Below, one piece after another: positions 22,101 through 28,961 of a stretch of 64,000 nt of DNA; within the stretch, counting starts at the first letter, position 1; the number at the start of each line of letters is the position of its first letter. The translations under genes and the position numbers were made by a program. The notes below the pieces were generated by a model that was not told the origin of the DNA, made no database searches, and worked only from the letters and a program-made list of their open reading frames with translations. Source of the stretch: Agapetus fuscipes (taxonomy: Eukaryota > Arthropoda > Insecta > Trichoptera > Glossosomatidae); the NCBI GenBank assembly GCA_951799405.1, contig OX637339.1, positions 11,470,001 to 11,534,000 of the forward strand, in the 5' to 3' direction.

Positions 22101-24566
22101 GTTCTCTTTTGACTGCGCTGCCCGCAGCGCTCCAACCACCAAGGTGCCTACTGCTGCCTTCACTTGACCGATTCATCGTGTGGTGGATCTTCCTTTTTCT
22201 CTCTTCCCTTCAAGCCACCGATCACAACCAGTAGTTCCAGGCTATCCTCCATGGCCACGGACAACGTGTCCAAAGAACTCAAGAATACGGCGTGTAGGTA
22301 CAAATACCGGTCAGAGTCAAGCCATCCAAACGTAGCTCCCGATGAATGGACTTGTTGGTATGTCTAGCCGTCCATGGGATTCGGAGCATGCGCTTCCAGC
22401 ACCACATTTCGAAAGCATCAATTTTTCTCCTTTCTGCTGCGTTCATGTCTCAGCAGCATAGAGAAAAATAGAGTCGAGCAGGCTCCTGACAAGCTTTATC
22501 TTGGTGCTGTTACTTACACCCCGGTCTTTCCATATTTTTCCCAGTTTAGACATGGTACTTGTGTGTCAACTAGTTCAACTCAGATAAAAAAGTATACTAA
22601 ATTAAGAGGGTGTTTACTTTGTTGTGAAAGCAGCAGACTCATTTATTCGTCAGTGCTCGCGTTGCGCCATTCTTTGCCAAATGAGATGTGCTGACGAAAT
22701 GGAGCCAAGGATTCCAACTTAGCAAACCACAAGCACAACCTGTTTTCTCCAAATTCTAAATACCTGACAATAAATTATACCGGAGAGATAAACGTGAGCC
22801 AAACTTGCATCATGACTTAATATTTTAATTTGTTTAATTTACTTAACCACAAAAATACAGTTTTGAGTGTCGTCTGTGAAGTAAACTCAAAATTACAAAA
22901 CCCTTGTACTACAAGGCTTGTAGCTCAGATTGTGATATATTCTGTTTTCCCCCTGTTAAAAAGTGGCTGGCGTAAGTCCGACTTCCTTACCTGTGAAACG
23001 AATAGGTTCACACGTATGCCACATGCGTCCCCTTCAAGGGACATCACGGTAAAAGGTTATGTAGGTACAGCTTAGTTGCGTTTTTAAGGTGTCCCGAACT
23101 GGAAGTAGAAGTGAAAGGAATGACATGGTTAGGCTATTTTTCTGGTAATGTCAACGCTATAATAGTGTCATCATGTGCCCTGTTTTAGAAGTATACTTCA
23201 ACAGTGAAAATAAGAGCAGCGTCGCAAAAACTAATCCGGCCTGAAGACCGGATTGCGCGTTCTTATATGGATAACAAGGTTATGGAGTGTGCATAGGTGT
23301 GGGGTGCATCAGTCGTGGACTCAAAGCCTTTACTAACTCTTTATTTGTACCTACTTGTATCTTGCTGCCATGTCACAAAGGGTGGACAGTATCTCCACAG
23401 AGGTGTCTCCGCTTGGTTCTGTCCTGGCACACTACTTTCATCTCCTCGAAATTTAATGAATGCTCTTTTCATTTTGTCACTCTGCATGTTTCAGTCATTT
23501 GCAATCTCGCTTATCAATCCGTTATTTCCTCGGTCTTGCCCTTCCAAGCTTTCCTATGGCATTCCATTCGTCCACTTTCTACCACTAATTTTGCCAAAGC
23601 TGTCATTGTCTCAAATGAGCCACGAAAGGTACATGTTTATAAAGAAATCTTACAGGTACGTAGTTTGAGAGTCCTTGGGGTGTGACACACAGGCCCGGAT
23701 TAAGGGCGATTCTAGTGGTGCGGCCGATACAGGGCCCCTGCACCCAGAGGGCCAAAGTCTTAATACTGAAAAATGATGTACGATATAGACTAATTTTGAT
23801 CACTTTTGACTGAAAAGCCACATTTTGTGAAAACAAATAGACCGATAGAAAGGAAATAAAAAAGTTTCTCACAGGTAGCCTTTAGGTGCCTCAAACGATC
23901 GAAATAGGCCCCAAAAATTTTTAAGCAACGTCTCCAGTAATGAAGAAGTAAAAGTTTATTACGCCCAGTATTTTCAACGCTAGCTTATGAGACTTTAAGC
24001 TGATAAAAATAACCACCCACCTGATTGACATAAGAGCGTCCTTTTCGTTCAGTATAAAGTCGTTATGCTAAACTTGAAAATACCGGGCCTGGTGCTATTT
24101 TACAACACCCATGCGTAAAGCGCATGTGCAACTTCTTACATATTTAGTGCCCTTTTTTATTCGACCATTTCATCAGTACTTTCGTAGAGAGTATCTTTTG
24201 CGATGTCAACAAAGGGGAGGGGGGATTTTGTTATGACGGGAGGGGTTGTAAATTTTAGGGACGCGGTGGGGAAAGGAGGGGGGGGGGGTATGGGGAGACC
24301 CGTATTCTCGGCACCAGGGCCCCATCCAGGCCTGGTGACACACAATAATGGCGCTCTCTCATGCTTCTGTGTCTCACCTTGAGGGTCATGATGCAGCCCA
24401 CCAGCGCGATGTTGTTGCACAGCATGTGGCACGCGTCCAGGAACAGCGTGAGCGAGTGCGTGAGGTGGCACACCACCAGCTCGCACACGAAGTATAGCAC
24501 GGAGAGCAGCAGCACCAGGTGCAGGGGCGCGGGGTGCACGCGGGACAGCCACTGCTTCATGCCCAT
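1072..24566 (-). CDS. ZnT/SLC30A1-type zinc transporter (cation diffusion facilitator), whole gene, 8 coding exons
   Basis: Coding exons joined 5' to 3': 24566-24378, 10625-10506, 6615-6360, 4798-4610, 3534-3409, 2823-2645, 1977-1762, 1143-1072. Every junction has GT/AG borders and matching phase, giving 448 residues and a TGA stop. Six membrane helices are visible at about 14-35, 38-62, 125-147, 165-187, 243-265 and 270-292, then a cytosolic domain with the ZnT1 signature ESGLILLQT and DFHVW, TIQPEF, and a Cys-rich tail. Family role: export of Zn from the cytosol by proton exchange at the plasma membrane or in vesicles. The closest type is ZnT1 (Drosophila ZnT63C/77C group). Odd points: TM2 reads HMLCN where the family has HxxxD, and TM5 reads EATRD where it has HxxxD; the TM4-TM5 loop has few histidines. 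Upstream non-coding exons and the promoter were not located. Family assignment is very safe; which paralog, and whether it moves zinc, is open. Confidence 0.9.
1762..1977 (-). CDS. ZnT-type transporter exon 7 (residues 354-425; end of cytosolic domain, Cys-rich tail)
   Basis: Acceptor CTTACAG|ACGTAC, donor GAACAG|GTAATC; 72 codons, phase 0. Encodes QGITQVTIQPEF, matching the end of the ZnT1 cytosolic fold, then a run with eight cysteines (CGETC...CLMRC...CNTKHCC) followed by THTHKP. The Cys/His tail is typical of ZnT1-type transporters and could bind metal. Confidence 0.92.
2140..2420. repeat. Dispersed repeat, copy 1 (ZnT intron 6)
   Basis: About 280 bp that recur inverted at 49340-49620. 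Shared words: GCATATGAACGTACGCGATA-like start, TTAAGAAAAAATAA, TTACAAGTCTAGACAAACTA and AAAAGTCAGGGGTACAT. Confidence 0.7.
2645..2823 (-). CDS. ZnT-type transporter exon 6 (residues 294-353; cytosolic domain)
   Basis: Acceptor TTTGCAG|TGAAAG, donor CCAGAG|GTCAGT. Encodes KESGLILLQTIPDTMNIEEL and HDFHVWQF, the most conserved part of the ZnT1 C-terminal domain (ferredoxin-like fold used for dimerisation). Confidence 0.95.
3409..3534 (-). CDS. ZnT-type transporter exon 5 (residues 252-294; TM5-TM6)
   Basis: Acceptor TTCCAG|GTTGCC, donor TTCA|GTAAGT. Encodes CLIVIGCSLVVYLVEE, then DPALAILSAIILLSLTFPF (TM6), which matches the DPxLxxxxxxILL pattern of ZnT1 proteins. The split last codon becomes Met with the next exon. 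Confidence 0.92.
3790..3945. mobile_element. Foldback MITE
   Basis: Inverted arms with AATAAAACATGGCGG near 3812 and its inverse near 3886, plus TTTGAAGATA ends. Confidence 0.65.
3990..4161. mobile_element. Foldback G MITE
   Basis: Same 172-bp palindromic family, arms GGCTGGAAGTCTCATC and core CAAGATGGCCGCAAGTGAAC (on one strand). In ZnT intron 4. Confidence 0.78.
4610..4798 (-). CDS. ZnT-type transporter exon 4 (residues 189-252; TM4-TM5 loop and start of TM5)
   Basis: Acceptor TTTTTAG|GCTACA, donor ATGA|GTGAGT, splitting a Ser codon. The loop is basic (RRLSRTRRSH) and has only three histidines, where ZnT1 proteins usually carry a His-rich stretch. The last residues begin TM5; Glu245 stands at the position of the conserved TM5 His, and Asp249 is kept. 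Confidence 0.88.
4985..5080 (-). repeat. tRNA-Ser-like SINE head
   Basis: Minus strand: TATGGCCGAGGTAGTCAAGT (box A) and GGTTCGATCCCCGC (box B). Not a foldable intact tRNA, so SINE-derived. Confidence 0.55.
5110..5470 (+). mobile_element. LINE-D remnant (RT fragment and C-terminal fragment)
   Basis: Reads KRGVRQGCILLPKLFNLYSE, an RT motif, and after an internal loss MYFGHVMRN and KIEGRRTQGYQ, matching the LINE-D copies at 33.9 and 59.8 kb. Stops and frameshifts throughout. Confidence 0.7.
5524..6293 (+). mobile_element. LINE-A 3' end: C-terminal ORF remnant, AT-rich spacer and 250-bp 3' module
   Basis: 5524-5900 reads RSDRVRNDFVREECGVRE, RWFGHLERMNEERLTKKVYA, GRGRPRKVWMDQI and ends KKWRLICN. 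An AT-rich spacer follows (5900-6035), then the repeat module 6036-6293 that occurs alone elsewhere in the window. This copy shows that the module is the 3' UTR of this LINE. One frameshift near 5795. The clade is not certain (RTE- or Jockey-like C-terminus). Confidence 0.82.
6360..6615 (-). CDS. ZnT-type transporter exon 3 (residues 104-189; TM3-TM4)
   Basis: Begins GTTGCAG|GAGGGT and ends GGCG|GTGAGT, splitting a Gly codon. It encodes NTFGWARIEVLTML, the family-typical segment leading into TM3 (compare the YGWxRxE motif), then TM3 and TM4 ending LLIGG. GC-rich against AT-rich introns. Confidence 0.92.
6898..7290 (-). mobile_element. LINE-C C-terminal remnant (related to LINE-A)
   Basis: Minus-strand translation gives VRNDWVMNECGIKENMR, RWFGHLERMDDERLTKKVY, KRGRGRPRKEW and KDRKKWRRICGG with one stop. 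Similar to LINE-A but with a different 3' end (GGCCCCCCCTAGTGG). Lies in intron 2 of the ZnT-type gene. Confidence 0.75.
7300..7495 (+). repeat. Family H dispersed repeat
   Basis: About 180-bp unit with GTGTGAAAATCCTGTAGTTA, CATGAGCACTTC and CACTTATTCAGTTTTACCTT. Further copies: 14250-14412, 26930-27060, 28515-28690, 36998-37458. Confidence 0.68.
7500..9430. other. AT-rich intronic DNA, no gene seen
   Basis: ZnT intron 2. Apart from the 56-bp tandem duplication, no coding or element end was recognised. Short open frames lack any familiar motif. Confidence 0.6.
8827..8933 (+). repeat. Tandem duplication, 56-bp period
   Basis: The 51-bp unit beginning CAAGAGGATGGCGACCAGCA occurs at 8827-8877 and again at 8883-8933 without a mismatch seen. 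Confidence 0.85.
9462..9655 (-). mobile_element. LINE-C C-terminal remnant
   Basis: Same 3' end as the copy at 6.9 kb (CAGAGGCTCTGGCCACCCCT) followed by degenerate coding sequence. Confidence 0.6.
9864..9875. other. Left target-site duplication of R1-clade LINE insertion
   Basis: AGATGCTTCACC here is repeated at 10495-10506, on either side of the LINE fragment with a poly(A) tail. The right copy overlaps the splice donor of ZnT exon 2. Confidence 0.85.
9876..10495 (+). mobile_element. 5'-truncated R1-clade non-LTR retrotransposon, 3' end with poly(A)
   Basis: The open frame from 9876 reads RKLTLSKWQDRWNSASKG, then a zinc-knuckle-like CWHCDSENDDAEHTLLSCP, the C-terminal region downstream of the reverse transcriptase in R1/TRAS-type elements. 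It is followed by a 3' UTR and about 24 A at 10472-10495. The element is flanked by a 12-bp duplication (9864-9875 and 10495-10506) and lies in antisense in ZnT intron 2. The reading frame is still open to 10298, so the insertion looks fairly young. Confidence 0.85.
10506..10625 (-). CDS. ZnT-type transporter exon 2 (residues 64-103; low-complexity cytosolic loop)
   Basis: The exon is 120 bp, phase 0 on both sides, encoding 40 residues rich in Ser, Pro, Ala and Asn (APAPTQCPGEDNN). It falls in the TM2-TM3 loop, so it could be skipped without breaking the frame. The acceptor is ATTTTCCAG|TCC and the donor CAG|GTGAAG. A LINE poly(A) tail (poly-T on the coding strand) begins ten bases after the donor and its target-site duplication covers the splice site. 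Support is the exact splice and phase fit; no conserved domain lies in it. Confidence 0.75.
10712..10800 (-). repeat. SINE-Y, 3' fragment
   Basis: Antisense end (CTCTTGCCGCGTTGTCCCCG) and part of the body (TTTTTACAGGTAAGGGGGC). Confidence 0.62.
10898..11150 (+). repeat. LINE-A 3' module (subfamily I)
   Basis: Full module, beginning TTCCTTGACTTATAGGTTGG and ending CTTTGCAACTTAGATT. ORF part absent. Confidence 0.8.
11166..11638. mobile_element. Mariner/Tc1-like non-autonomous element with TA duplication
   Basis: Inverted termini CAGGGTGGGGCAGCAT at 11166 and ending 11638, flanked by TA on both sides; 473 bp. It has an open stretch of 110 codons (11210-11542) without recognisable transposase motifs. 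In ZnT intron 1. Confidence 0.78.
11768..11821 (+). mobile_element. Solo right end of CAGGCC hAT-type family
   Basis: CTCGCACCAGGGCTCCCGG then TTAATCCGGGCCTG matches the right ends at 14.8 and 63.37 kb; no matching left end was found close by. Confidence 0.6.
11880..11948 (-). repeat. tRNA-like SINE head
   Basis: Minus strand ATCGATAGCACAGTTGATAA and AGGTTCTATCCC; decayed boxes A and B. Confidence 0.5.
12140..12600 (+). mobile_element. LINE-A 3' end, degenerate copy
   Basis: Decayed C-terminus (12140-12355, ending as KKWRLICEVGG), AT-rich spacer, then the first part of the 3' module from about 12430. Same order as at 5.5-6.3 kb. Confidence 0.72.
12595..12735 (-). mobile_element. LINE-C fragment
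   Basis: Degenerate antisense stretch (CATCATCCATTCTTTCCACA) corresponding to the RWFGH-LERM part. Confidence 0.45.
12960..13022 (-). repeat. LINE-A 3' module, fragment
   Basis: Only the first 60 bp of the module, in antisense, cut by the hAT element that starts at 13067. Confidence 0.65.
14250..14412 (-). repeat. Family H dispersed repeat
   Basis: Antisense copy inside the hAT-type element 13067-14815. Confidence 0.65.
14429..14637. mobile_element. Composite foldback element with GTCGTC-GGTTGAGCCC arms
   Basis: Arms ATTTTAGTCGTCAGTTGAGC and its inverse at the right, enclosing a core derived from foldback G (CAATCCAAGATGGCCGCAAG). It lies inside the hAT-type element 13067-14815. A sister copy is at 47280-47492. 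Confidence 0.72.
15210..15365. mobile_element. Foldback MITE
   Basis: About 40-bp inverted arms containing CAGTTTCGGGAGAAGCAGTA, spaced by about 60 bp. Confidence 0.75.
15530..15770 (-). repeat. LINE-A 3' module, diverged
   Basis: Antisense module with several substitutions; the GGTGACATTGG core and TTAGATT end are still clear. Confidence 0.72.
15785..15955 (-). repeat. Dispersed repeat, possible Helitron-related end
   Basis: Third copy, inverted (CTACACAATCTGAAATAAG on the minus strand). Confidence 0.5.
16668..16755 (-). repeat. Dispersed short repeat with AAGAAG tail
   Basis: CTTGACACTGGCGCCCCTGC then CGCGGGAATCC and AAGAAGAAG; relatives at 32768-32852 and 53338-53400. Confidence 0.55.
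16790..17145 (+). mobile_element. LINE-C C-terminal remnant
   Basis: Reads MRWFGHVERMKDDRLKMY and ends in the CTCTGCAGAGGCTCTGGCC 3' end; frameshifted. Confidence 0.65.
17640..17805 (+). repeat. tRNA-derived SINE-like repeat, copy 1
   Basis: TCCTAGGCGCTGTGGCCGAG with TCTCGACTAGCG resembles the 5' half of a tRNA; 150 bp match the copy at 18042-18205 in the same orientation. Confidence 0.62.
18042..18205 (+). repeat. tRNA-derived SINE-like repeat, copy 2
   Basis: TCCTAGGCGCTATGGCCAAG, same order as copy 1, both ending at a GGTAACCT-TTG stretch. Confidence 0.62.
18340..19871 (-). mobile_element. R1-clade (TRAS-like) non-LTR retrotransposon, 5'-truncated
   Basis: One open frame from about 19870 to 18629 holds RT motifs: RGCPQGSVLGPLLWNILFDD, then AYADDALL (catalytic YADD), then thumb and connection, and near the end CLCGPIAQDVRHVLWDCPLL, the zinc-knuckle of the R1 clade. 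It lacks the endonuclease and the first half of the RT. The 5' break is at about 19871, where foldback G begins. The segment is GC-rich unlike its surroundings. The 3' UTR extends to about 18340. Not intact. Confidence 0.85.
19873..20037. mobile_element. Foldback G MITE
   Basis: Same family; the left arm lacks the outer GGCT and abuts the 5' break of the R1-clade LINE. Confidence 0.75.
20348..20512. mobile_element. MITE with ACGCATTCTGCC ends
   Basis: Inverted ends ACACAACGCATTCTGCCCGG and (inverted) ACGCATTTTGCCAACATTCT. Its middle (GGATTACCGGACAAACTGTG) matches the copy at 60.25 kb. Confidence 0.7.
20648..20860 (+). repeat. SINE-X, 3'-truncated
   Basis: tRNA-like head GTCCGTAGTCTAGTGGTAAC with box B GAGTTCGAATCCC, body to GAGAATTGGCGC; the LINE-like tail is missing. 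Confidence 0.75.
20880..21145 (-). repeat. SINE-Y
   Basis: Antisense copy with the body palindrome region and a diverged tRNA-like head. Confidence 0.75.
21652..21945 (-). repeat. SINE-X, full-length with LINE-like 3' end
   Basis: On the minus strand: a tRNA-like head with box A (TAGTCCAGTGGCAACAC) and box B (GGATTCGGATCCC), body, then AGAGGGCTCTTGAGGTGTGA and the ACAAAAACAGCGCTC tail shared with the LINE 38959-40610. The clearest complete copy. Confidence 0.82.
22050..22570 (-). mobile_element. Non-LTR retrotransposon C-terminal remnant
   Basis: In shifting frames the minus strand reads LGKIWKDRGVSNSTKIKLVR, YAAET, and DAFEMWCWKRMLRIPWTARH, then TNKSI. This string is typical of the region after the RT in RTE-like lepidopteran LINEs. 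Several frameshifts. Confidence 0.7.
22965..23070 (+). repeat. SINE-Y, 3' fragment
   Basis: CCTTACCTGTGAAACGAATA and the GGGACATCACGG-like end. Confidence 0.6.
23340..23600 (-). mobile_element. LINE-C fragment
   Basis: Degenerate antisense copy of the same C-terminal region, with the CTCCACAGAGG-type 3' end. Confidence 0.5.
23690..24334. mobile_element. hAT-type non-autonomous element, CAGGCC family, in ZnT intron 1
   Basis: Termini CAGGCCCGGATTAAGGGC and (inverted) CAGGCCTGGATGGGGCCC. A perfect 8-bp duplication GTGACACA lies at 23682-23689 and 24335-24342. The right end is about 35 bp from the donor of ZnT exon 1. No transposase frame. Confidence 0.85.
24378..24566 (-). CDS. ZnT-type transporter exon 1 (residues 1-63; TM1-TM2)
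   Basis: The start is the first in-frame ATG (24566), which reads MGMKQW; a second ATG lies two codons on. Upstream in the same frame there is no ATG, and an AG precedes the start, so a spliced 5' UTR exon is possible. The exon holds TM1 and TM2. TM2 contains SLTLFLDACHMLCNN: the His (residue 47) of the zinc site is present, but the partner Asp four residues on is Asn (residue 51). It ends CTCAAG|GTGAGA in phase 0. Confidence 0.88.
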
Positions 24567-24609
24567 CTCAGCGGCTAGCGGCGGCACAGCCACAGACACA
24601 GGTCAACAA

Positions 24610-25290
24610 CTAACAACACTATGCTCTCATCACACACACACACAAACTCATGTTGTTAAAATGCAATTCATTATTTAAAAATATTATTAATTTAATTACG
24701 ATTTTCTGATTGATTTATCAAACCATAAAACTTTATTTAATTTAAACAAACCACTTATCTTTTATTTACGTATTTACAAATTGATTAAAATAATATTTTC
24801 TTATCTCGTCAATCTTTCATAAAATAAATTAAAATTTGAGATCAATTTACCTAGAATGTAATTTATTTTACTCCATTTGTTTATTTTAAATATGAAAACA
24901 ATAATTTTTTAATGAATTTACTTTTAGGTTTAATTAAATCTTCATCTCCCCGTCAGTAGCGCATCCCCCACAAGTCCAGCTGATCATCGTTCTTAATATT
25001 TTGTGATTATTTCTTGGCAGATAAAATGATCACCGCACTGATCTATATTTTTACGTTTTACATTTCAGTTTATGATAATGCTTGGACGAGCAGGTATCTG
25101 CTGAGTGTTTGACGGAACTGAAAAATAAATGCAGGAAAATTAATTCAATTTATTAATAATAGGTACTTAGATATAATGATGTTCGAATATACTGGGATGA
25201 CAGTTAAGAGAGGCTTTGTTTTGTTTTAAAAAAATAACTGAGCTGCACAAATAAAGCCACTTCTTACCTCTAACTACTTCATGAGAACGC
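24610..25290. other. AT-rich DNA upstream of ZnT exon 1
   Basis: A short (CA)n run at about 24634-24648, then very AT-rich sequence. Would hold the promoter or a 5' UTR intron; no core promoter motif could be assigned. Confidence 0.5.
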
Positions 25291-25295
25291 AACCT

Positions 25296-25510
25296 TATAT
25301 ATTTTACTGGGGCCGGCCTTACACCGACCACTCTAGTTGTAGTGGAGTTCCCAGCTCCCGAGGAGACTGGTTCTCATTTCTTGTGAAGATAAGCCTTGAT
25401 GATATTTTATTTGCTAAACGGAAAATCATTTCTGACACCCTCGGTGGGGATCGAACACTAGGGTTCGCTAGCTCTCAGCATGGAATGCAAACACTCTACC
25501 ATCTGAGCTT
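25296..25510 (-). repeat. SINE-Y
   Basis: Antisense, with body and tRNA-like head (GATGGTAGAGTGTTTGC). Confidence 0.74.
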
Positions 25511-26023
25511 TTTTATTTTAATTAGTAATAATTCTTGTTCTTCTAGTTGGTGTCAGGATGGCAATGGTTATCTTCACTCCCAGCGTCTCCCCACACACAT
25601 TTTGTGGATAATGTATAATACGATACAGGCGGAGTATAGTGGAGTTTGGCAGAACCACTAAACTAGTGTAACACGTTTATTTCTAGTCGAACCATAAACC
25701 TATTCATTTTATTCTGCTTCCTCGTATCAGAATCAGAACAAACTTCTGAGCGAGATTCTATAATATGTGGCTGTGCCATGTTTACACTGGGACTGGCCTT
25801 GGCAGCTCAGTGATAAACTTAAATCACTTTGATGTGGATGTATAATGCAATTGTATTTCACATATTTTGTCTTCCTAGTAAATTCAAATGAAATGATATC
25901 CCTTTTATGAAGCAGTTGGGAAAGCAAAATGTAAAAACAGTGCGAAGCTACCCCACCTTCCCCTACAGTTTATTCCTTATGTAATACTCGTATATAAGTT
26001 TCTTTTAAGTTATATACCCTAAA

Positions 26024-26578
26024 TCTGTCGTTTTTGTTTCTTAAACTTTATGGTCTTACTAAAAAAAGTGACAATAGTGAAAAAAAAACCACGCGTGTTT
26101 ATTGATTTTTTATCTAAATTATAAAGGCTTACATAATTTGTAACTTAAAAAATGTCACGACAAAAAAATATTTAAAAAAAACATTTTTCTCCACATTTTT
26201 ATCGTTTTTATCTGCTATATTTTGGATTTCTTTTTCTTTTTAATTACACATAAGACAGTCTCACAAATGGACGATTTTTTATAATGTCAATAGTTTTTAA
26301 GAAAATATGTAAAAACTGTTTTCAAGAAATTTAATTCATTAAAAGTAGTTTAATTTATTTTTTTATATTCTCTCAAAAACTTTTCACGCTAACAAAAATC
26401 GGTTTCTTTCGATACTAAATAAATGATAAAAAAACATGTTATTTTTTATATTTTTTTGTAAGGACACATTTTAATCTTGCTTTTTAATTTAGATAAATAA
26501 TTACTAAACACGTCGAATTTTTTACATAAATGCCACTGTTTTACTAAGACCATAAAGTTTAAGTGACAAAACGCTCTT
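26024..26578. repeat. AT-rich inverted-repeat segment
   Basis: CTTAAACTTTATGGTCTTAC at 26040 is inverted at 26545-26570 (ACTAAGACCATAAAGTTTAA). The middle is very AT-rich and non-coding. The arms match the core of the MITE at 63.7-63.9 kb. Confidence 0.6.
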
Positions 26579-26929
26579 ACTATAAGAACATACCTAATAT
26601 TTTGGTGGGTCCATGTGTCAGCAGGTAGATGAGCTGATTAAAGCACAACAGTTGTATTATCTGATCAGATTAAGTGTTAGTACAATACTAATCTAATAGA
26701 GCAACACTCTGCCTAGTAACTGACTACATTTTATTTGTATTTTTATCGCGAAAAGTGAAATAAATTCCGTCCGCGCGTTAACCCACATCGGCGTGTGAAG
26801 TGTCAGGCGAGACTCCGATATAAATACATCTATGTAAAGTCAGAACGGTCATAGAGATAGCCACCTTGCTTACTCCTGCTGAAGACTTTATACGAAGTAG
26901 TACTAATTCTCTTCATTTTATTCGGTGTA

Positions 26930-27060
26930 CCTTCTCATAGATGAACTAATATTAGCAAGTGCTTATGAAAAACTTCTAAACTACAGGATTGTCACACTTT
27001 CATGTTTTATCTCGTAGAAAATTGGGAAAAATGTGACAATCCTGTTGTTACAAAATGATT
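26930..27060 (-). repeat. Family H dispersed repeat, partial
   Basis: Antisense, with AAACTTCTAAACTACAGGAT. Confidence 0.6.
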
Positions 27061-27174
27061 CTATATGAAGTTTTTCAAATCGGAGCAGATAATGTGAGTA
27101 GTTATCGAGAAAATATGGAAAAACGGTTTTCAAGAAATTCAAGTACATAACAATGTTTTACTTTCCATCGCAGC

Positions 27175-27395
27175 ATTTGAAAGACGGATCCTTAGATCAA
27201 TCGATGTCCCTGTGAGAGATCCCAATGGTTGGCGTCGTCGATATAACCGAGAGTTGTACCATATCTATAAAGAGCCAGACATGATCAGCTCCATCAAAGT
27301 GGCGCGCTTGAGATGGGCTGGTCACATAATCAGAATGGACGACAACCCTACAAAACGCCTTACACTCTCAGTACCATAGGGACGTAGAAGACCAG
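27175..27395 (+). mobile_element. Non-LTR retrotransposon C-terminal remnant, left part
   Basis: Reads AFERRILRSIDVPVRDPNGW, then KVARLRWAGHIIRMDDNPTK and GRRRPG. The reading continues after the foldback at 27568. Confidence 0.75.
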
Positions 27396-27567
27396 GGCTG
27401 GAAGTCTCATCCCCACGGTAATTCTTACCTACCTACCGAATATCGGTAATATTTGTATCAAGACTAATCAGCTATTCACTTGCGGACATCTTGGATTGAC
27501 AGGTCTTCATACAAATATTACCGATATTCGGTAGGTAAGAATTACCGTGGTGATGAGACTTCCAGCC
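27396..27567. mobile_element. Foldback G MITE inserted in a LINE
   Basis: 172-bp near-palindrome with termini GGCTGGAAGTCTCATCCCCA and GGCTGGAAGTCTCATCACCA. Flanks are CAG (left) and CTG (right), fitting a 3-bp target duplication. Splits a LINE C-terminus. Confidence 0.8.
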
Positions 27568-27720
27568 CTGGAAGGCCCAAATGCGATGGATGGACAACGT
27601 CGACGCGGATACATCTGTGATGCAAGTGAGAAATTGAAGAACGAGGGCAACAAACCGACAAGAATGGAAGAAACTCCTTGATTCAGCCAAGGCCTACCCT
27701 GGGCTGTCGAGCTTAGGGCT
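27568..27720 (+). mobile_element. Non-LTR retrotransposon C-terminal remnant, right part
   Basis: Continues the left part with RPKCRWMDN-like residues and WRTRATNRQEWKKLLDSAKA, the usual end of such LINE proteins. Confidence 0.72.
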
Positions 27721-27807
27721 CGTTCCCACTTGCCGGGTGTCGGATCCGTATATTAATCGGAGATTCCAGTGGCAGAACATTTCGGACATAATCGGTTTCC
27801 GATAAGT

Positions 27808-28035
27808 GTGAGGCTGACCACCCATACTGTAAAAAATGGTTCACTTTGCCAATGTCACCCCTGTTTCAGGGAAGGTCGGCAAAAGTTGTGGGGCTTATGT
27901 TCATTTGAGGTTTGGATTTTATTTGTAAGTACGCATTCAGCATTTGTAAGCGCGAATTACACGTGTTGGTTTGTGGGCATATATCTGAGAGCTTTAAATG
28001 AATATATCCTTGCAACTTAGATTATAGATATAGTG
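27808..28035 (+). repeat. LINE-A 3' module (subfamily II)
   Basis: Subfamily II is marked by GGGCATATATCTGAGAGC and a TTAGATTATAGAT end. The left 30 bp are missing. It is flanked on both sides by short matching stretches (TCGGATC-ATATTAATCGGA type at about 27735-27765 and its inverted form at 28065-28100), suggesting it sits inside another inverted-repeat element. Confidence 0.75.
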
Positions 28036-28356
28036 AATAACTTCATACATAATGTTCTGCCACTGGAACCTCCGATTAATATGCGGATCTGACACCCGAC
28101 AAGTGGGAACGATTAGGATGATGATGATGATCACGATGAAATCGCTCACTAGGGGTGCTGTTGTACCTTCCATGCTTTTTTCGTTTACGCGATCGAGATG
28201 AGTATTCTACTCGCGATGCTGGTCCGTTTGTTCCGAGTTGCCATCACTAATATTGTAATTGTTACAATATCATAAGTCTGTTTCATTTATTAATTGAATT
28301 GTGTTATTTTGATCGCTCTACTCGCATGACTGCCCATCTAGGAAACTCTCTTTCTG

Positions 28357-28405
28357 CAGAGAGAGAGAGAGAGAGAGAGAGATCTGTAGAGAGAGACATC
28401 ACTAC
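28357..28405 (+). repeat. (GA)n microsatellite
   Basis: About 14 GA units, then a broken continuation. Confidence 0.9.
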
Positions 28406-28514
28406 TCTAATAGAGACGGCAGATTATCCAATAATGTAGTTATGTTGGCCCTCTACTCGTACAGCGAATCATATCGATACCTGAATAGTGGCATAATTGC
28501 ACCTGTTTTCCTAT

Positions 28515-28690
28515 TTTATACGGGAGAAAACACTAAAAAAGTGTGAAAATTATGTAGTTTTTCATGAGCACTTCCTTATAATTAGCTCATTATTTATAAG
28601 AAGTTGTATTCAATATTTTAAAAGTTTCATCCACGATTTCTCAAATCAGTGAATCAGCACTTATTTAGTTTTATCTTTAAGGTGGCGATA
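28515..28690 (+). repeat. Family H dispersed repeat
   Basis: Plus-strand copy with AAAAAAGTGTGAAAATTATG and CAGTTTTATCTTTAAGGTGG. Confidence 0.65.
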
Positions 28691-28961
28691 TGTTGACAAA
28701 ATATGAAATGCTCAGGATAGCCCTTTTACCGTTTTCAAACAGGCATTTCTATCCTCCCATATGGTCATTGAGTGCTGGATATTTTATTTTCCCAATGCTT
28801 GTACCAACTTCTACACTTATCGGAGTTTAGGGTTTTCCTCTCCCAAAAGGAACGCGTTCCCATTTGTTGAGCAAACTTTGCCCGAACTACGAACTACTAA
28901 AACGCTCAGAGGAAACCATTTCTTTAACAGACCGGTAAAAAAAATATATTTTGTTGTGTAT

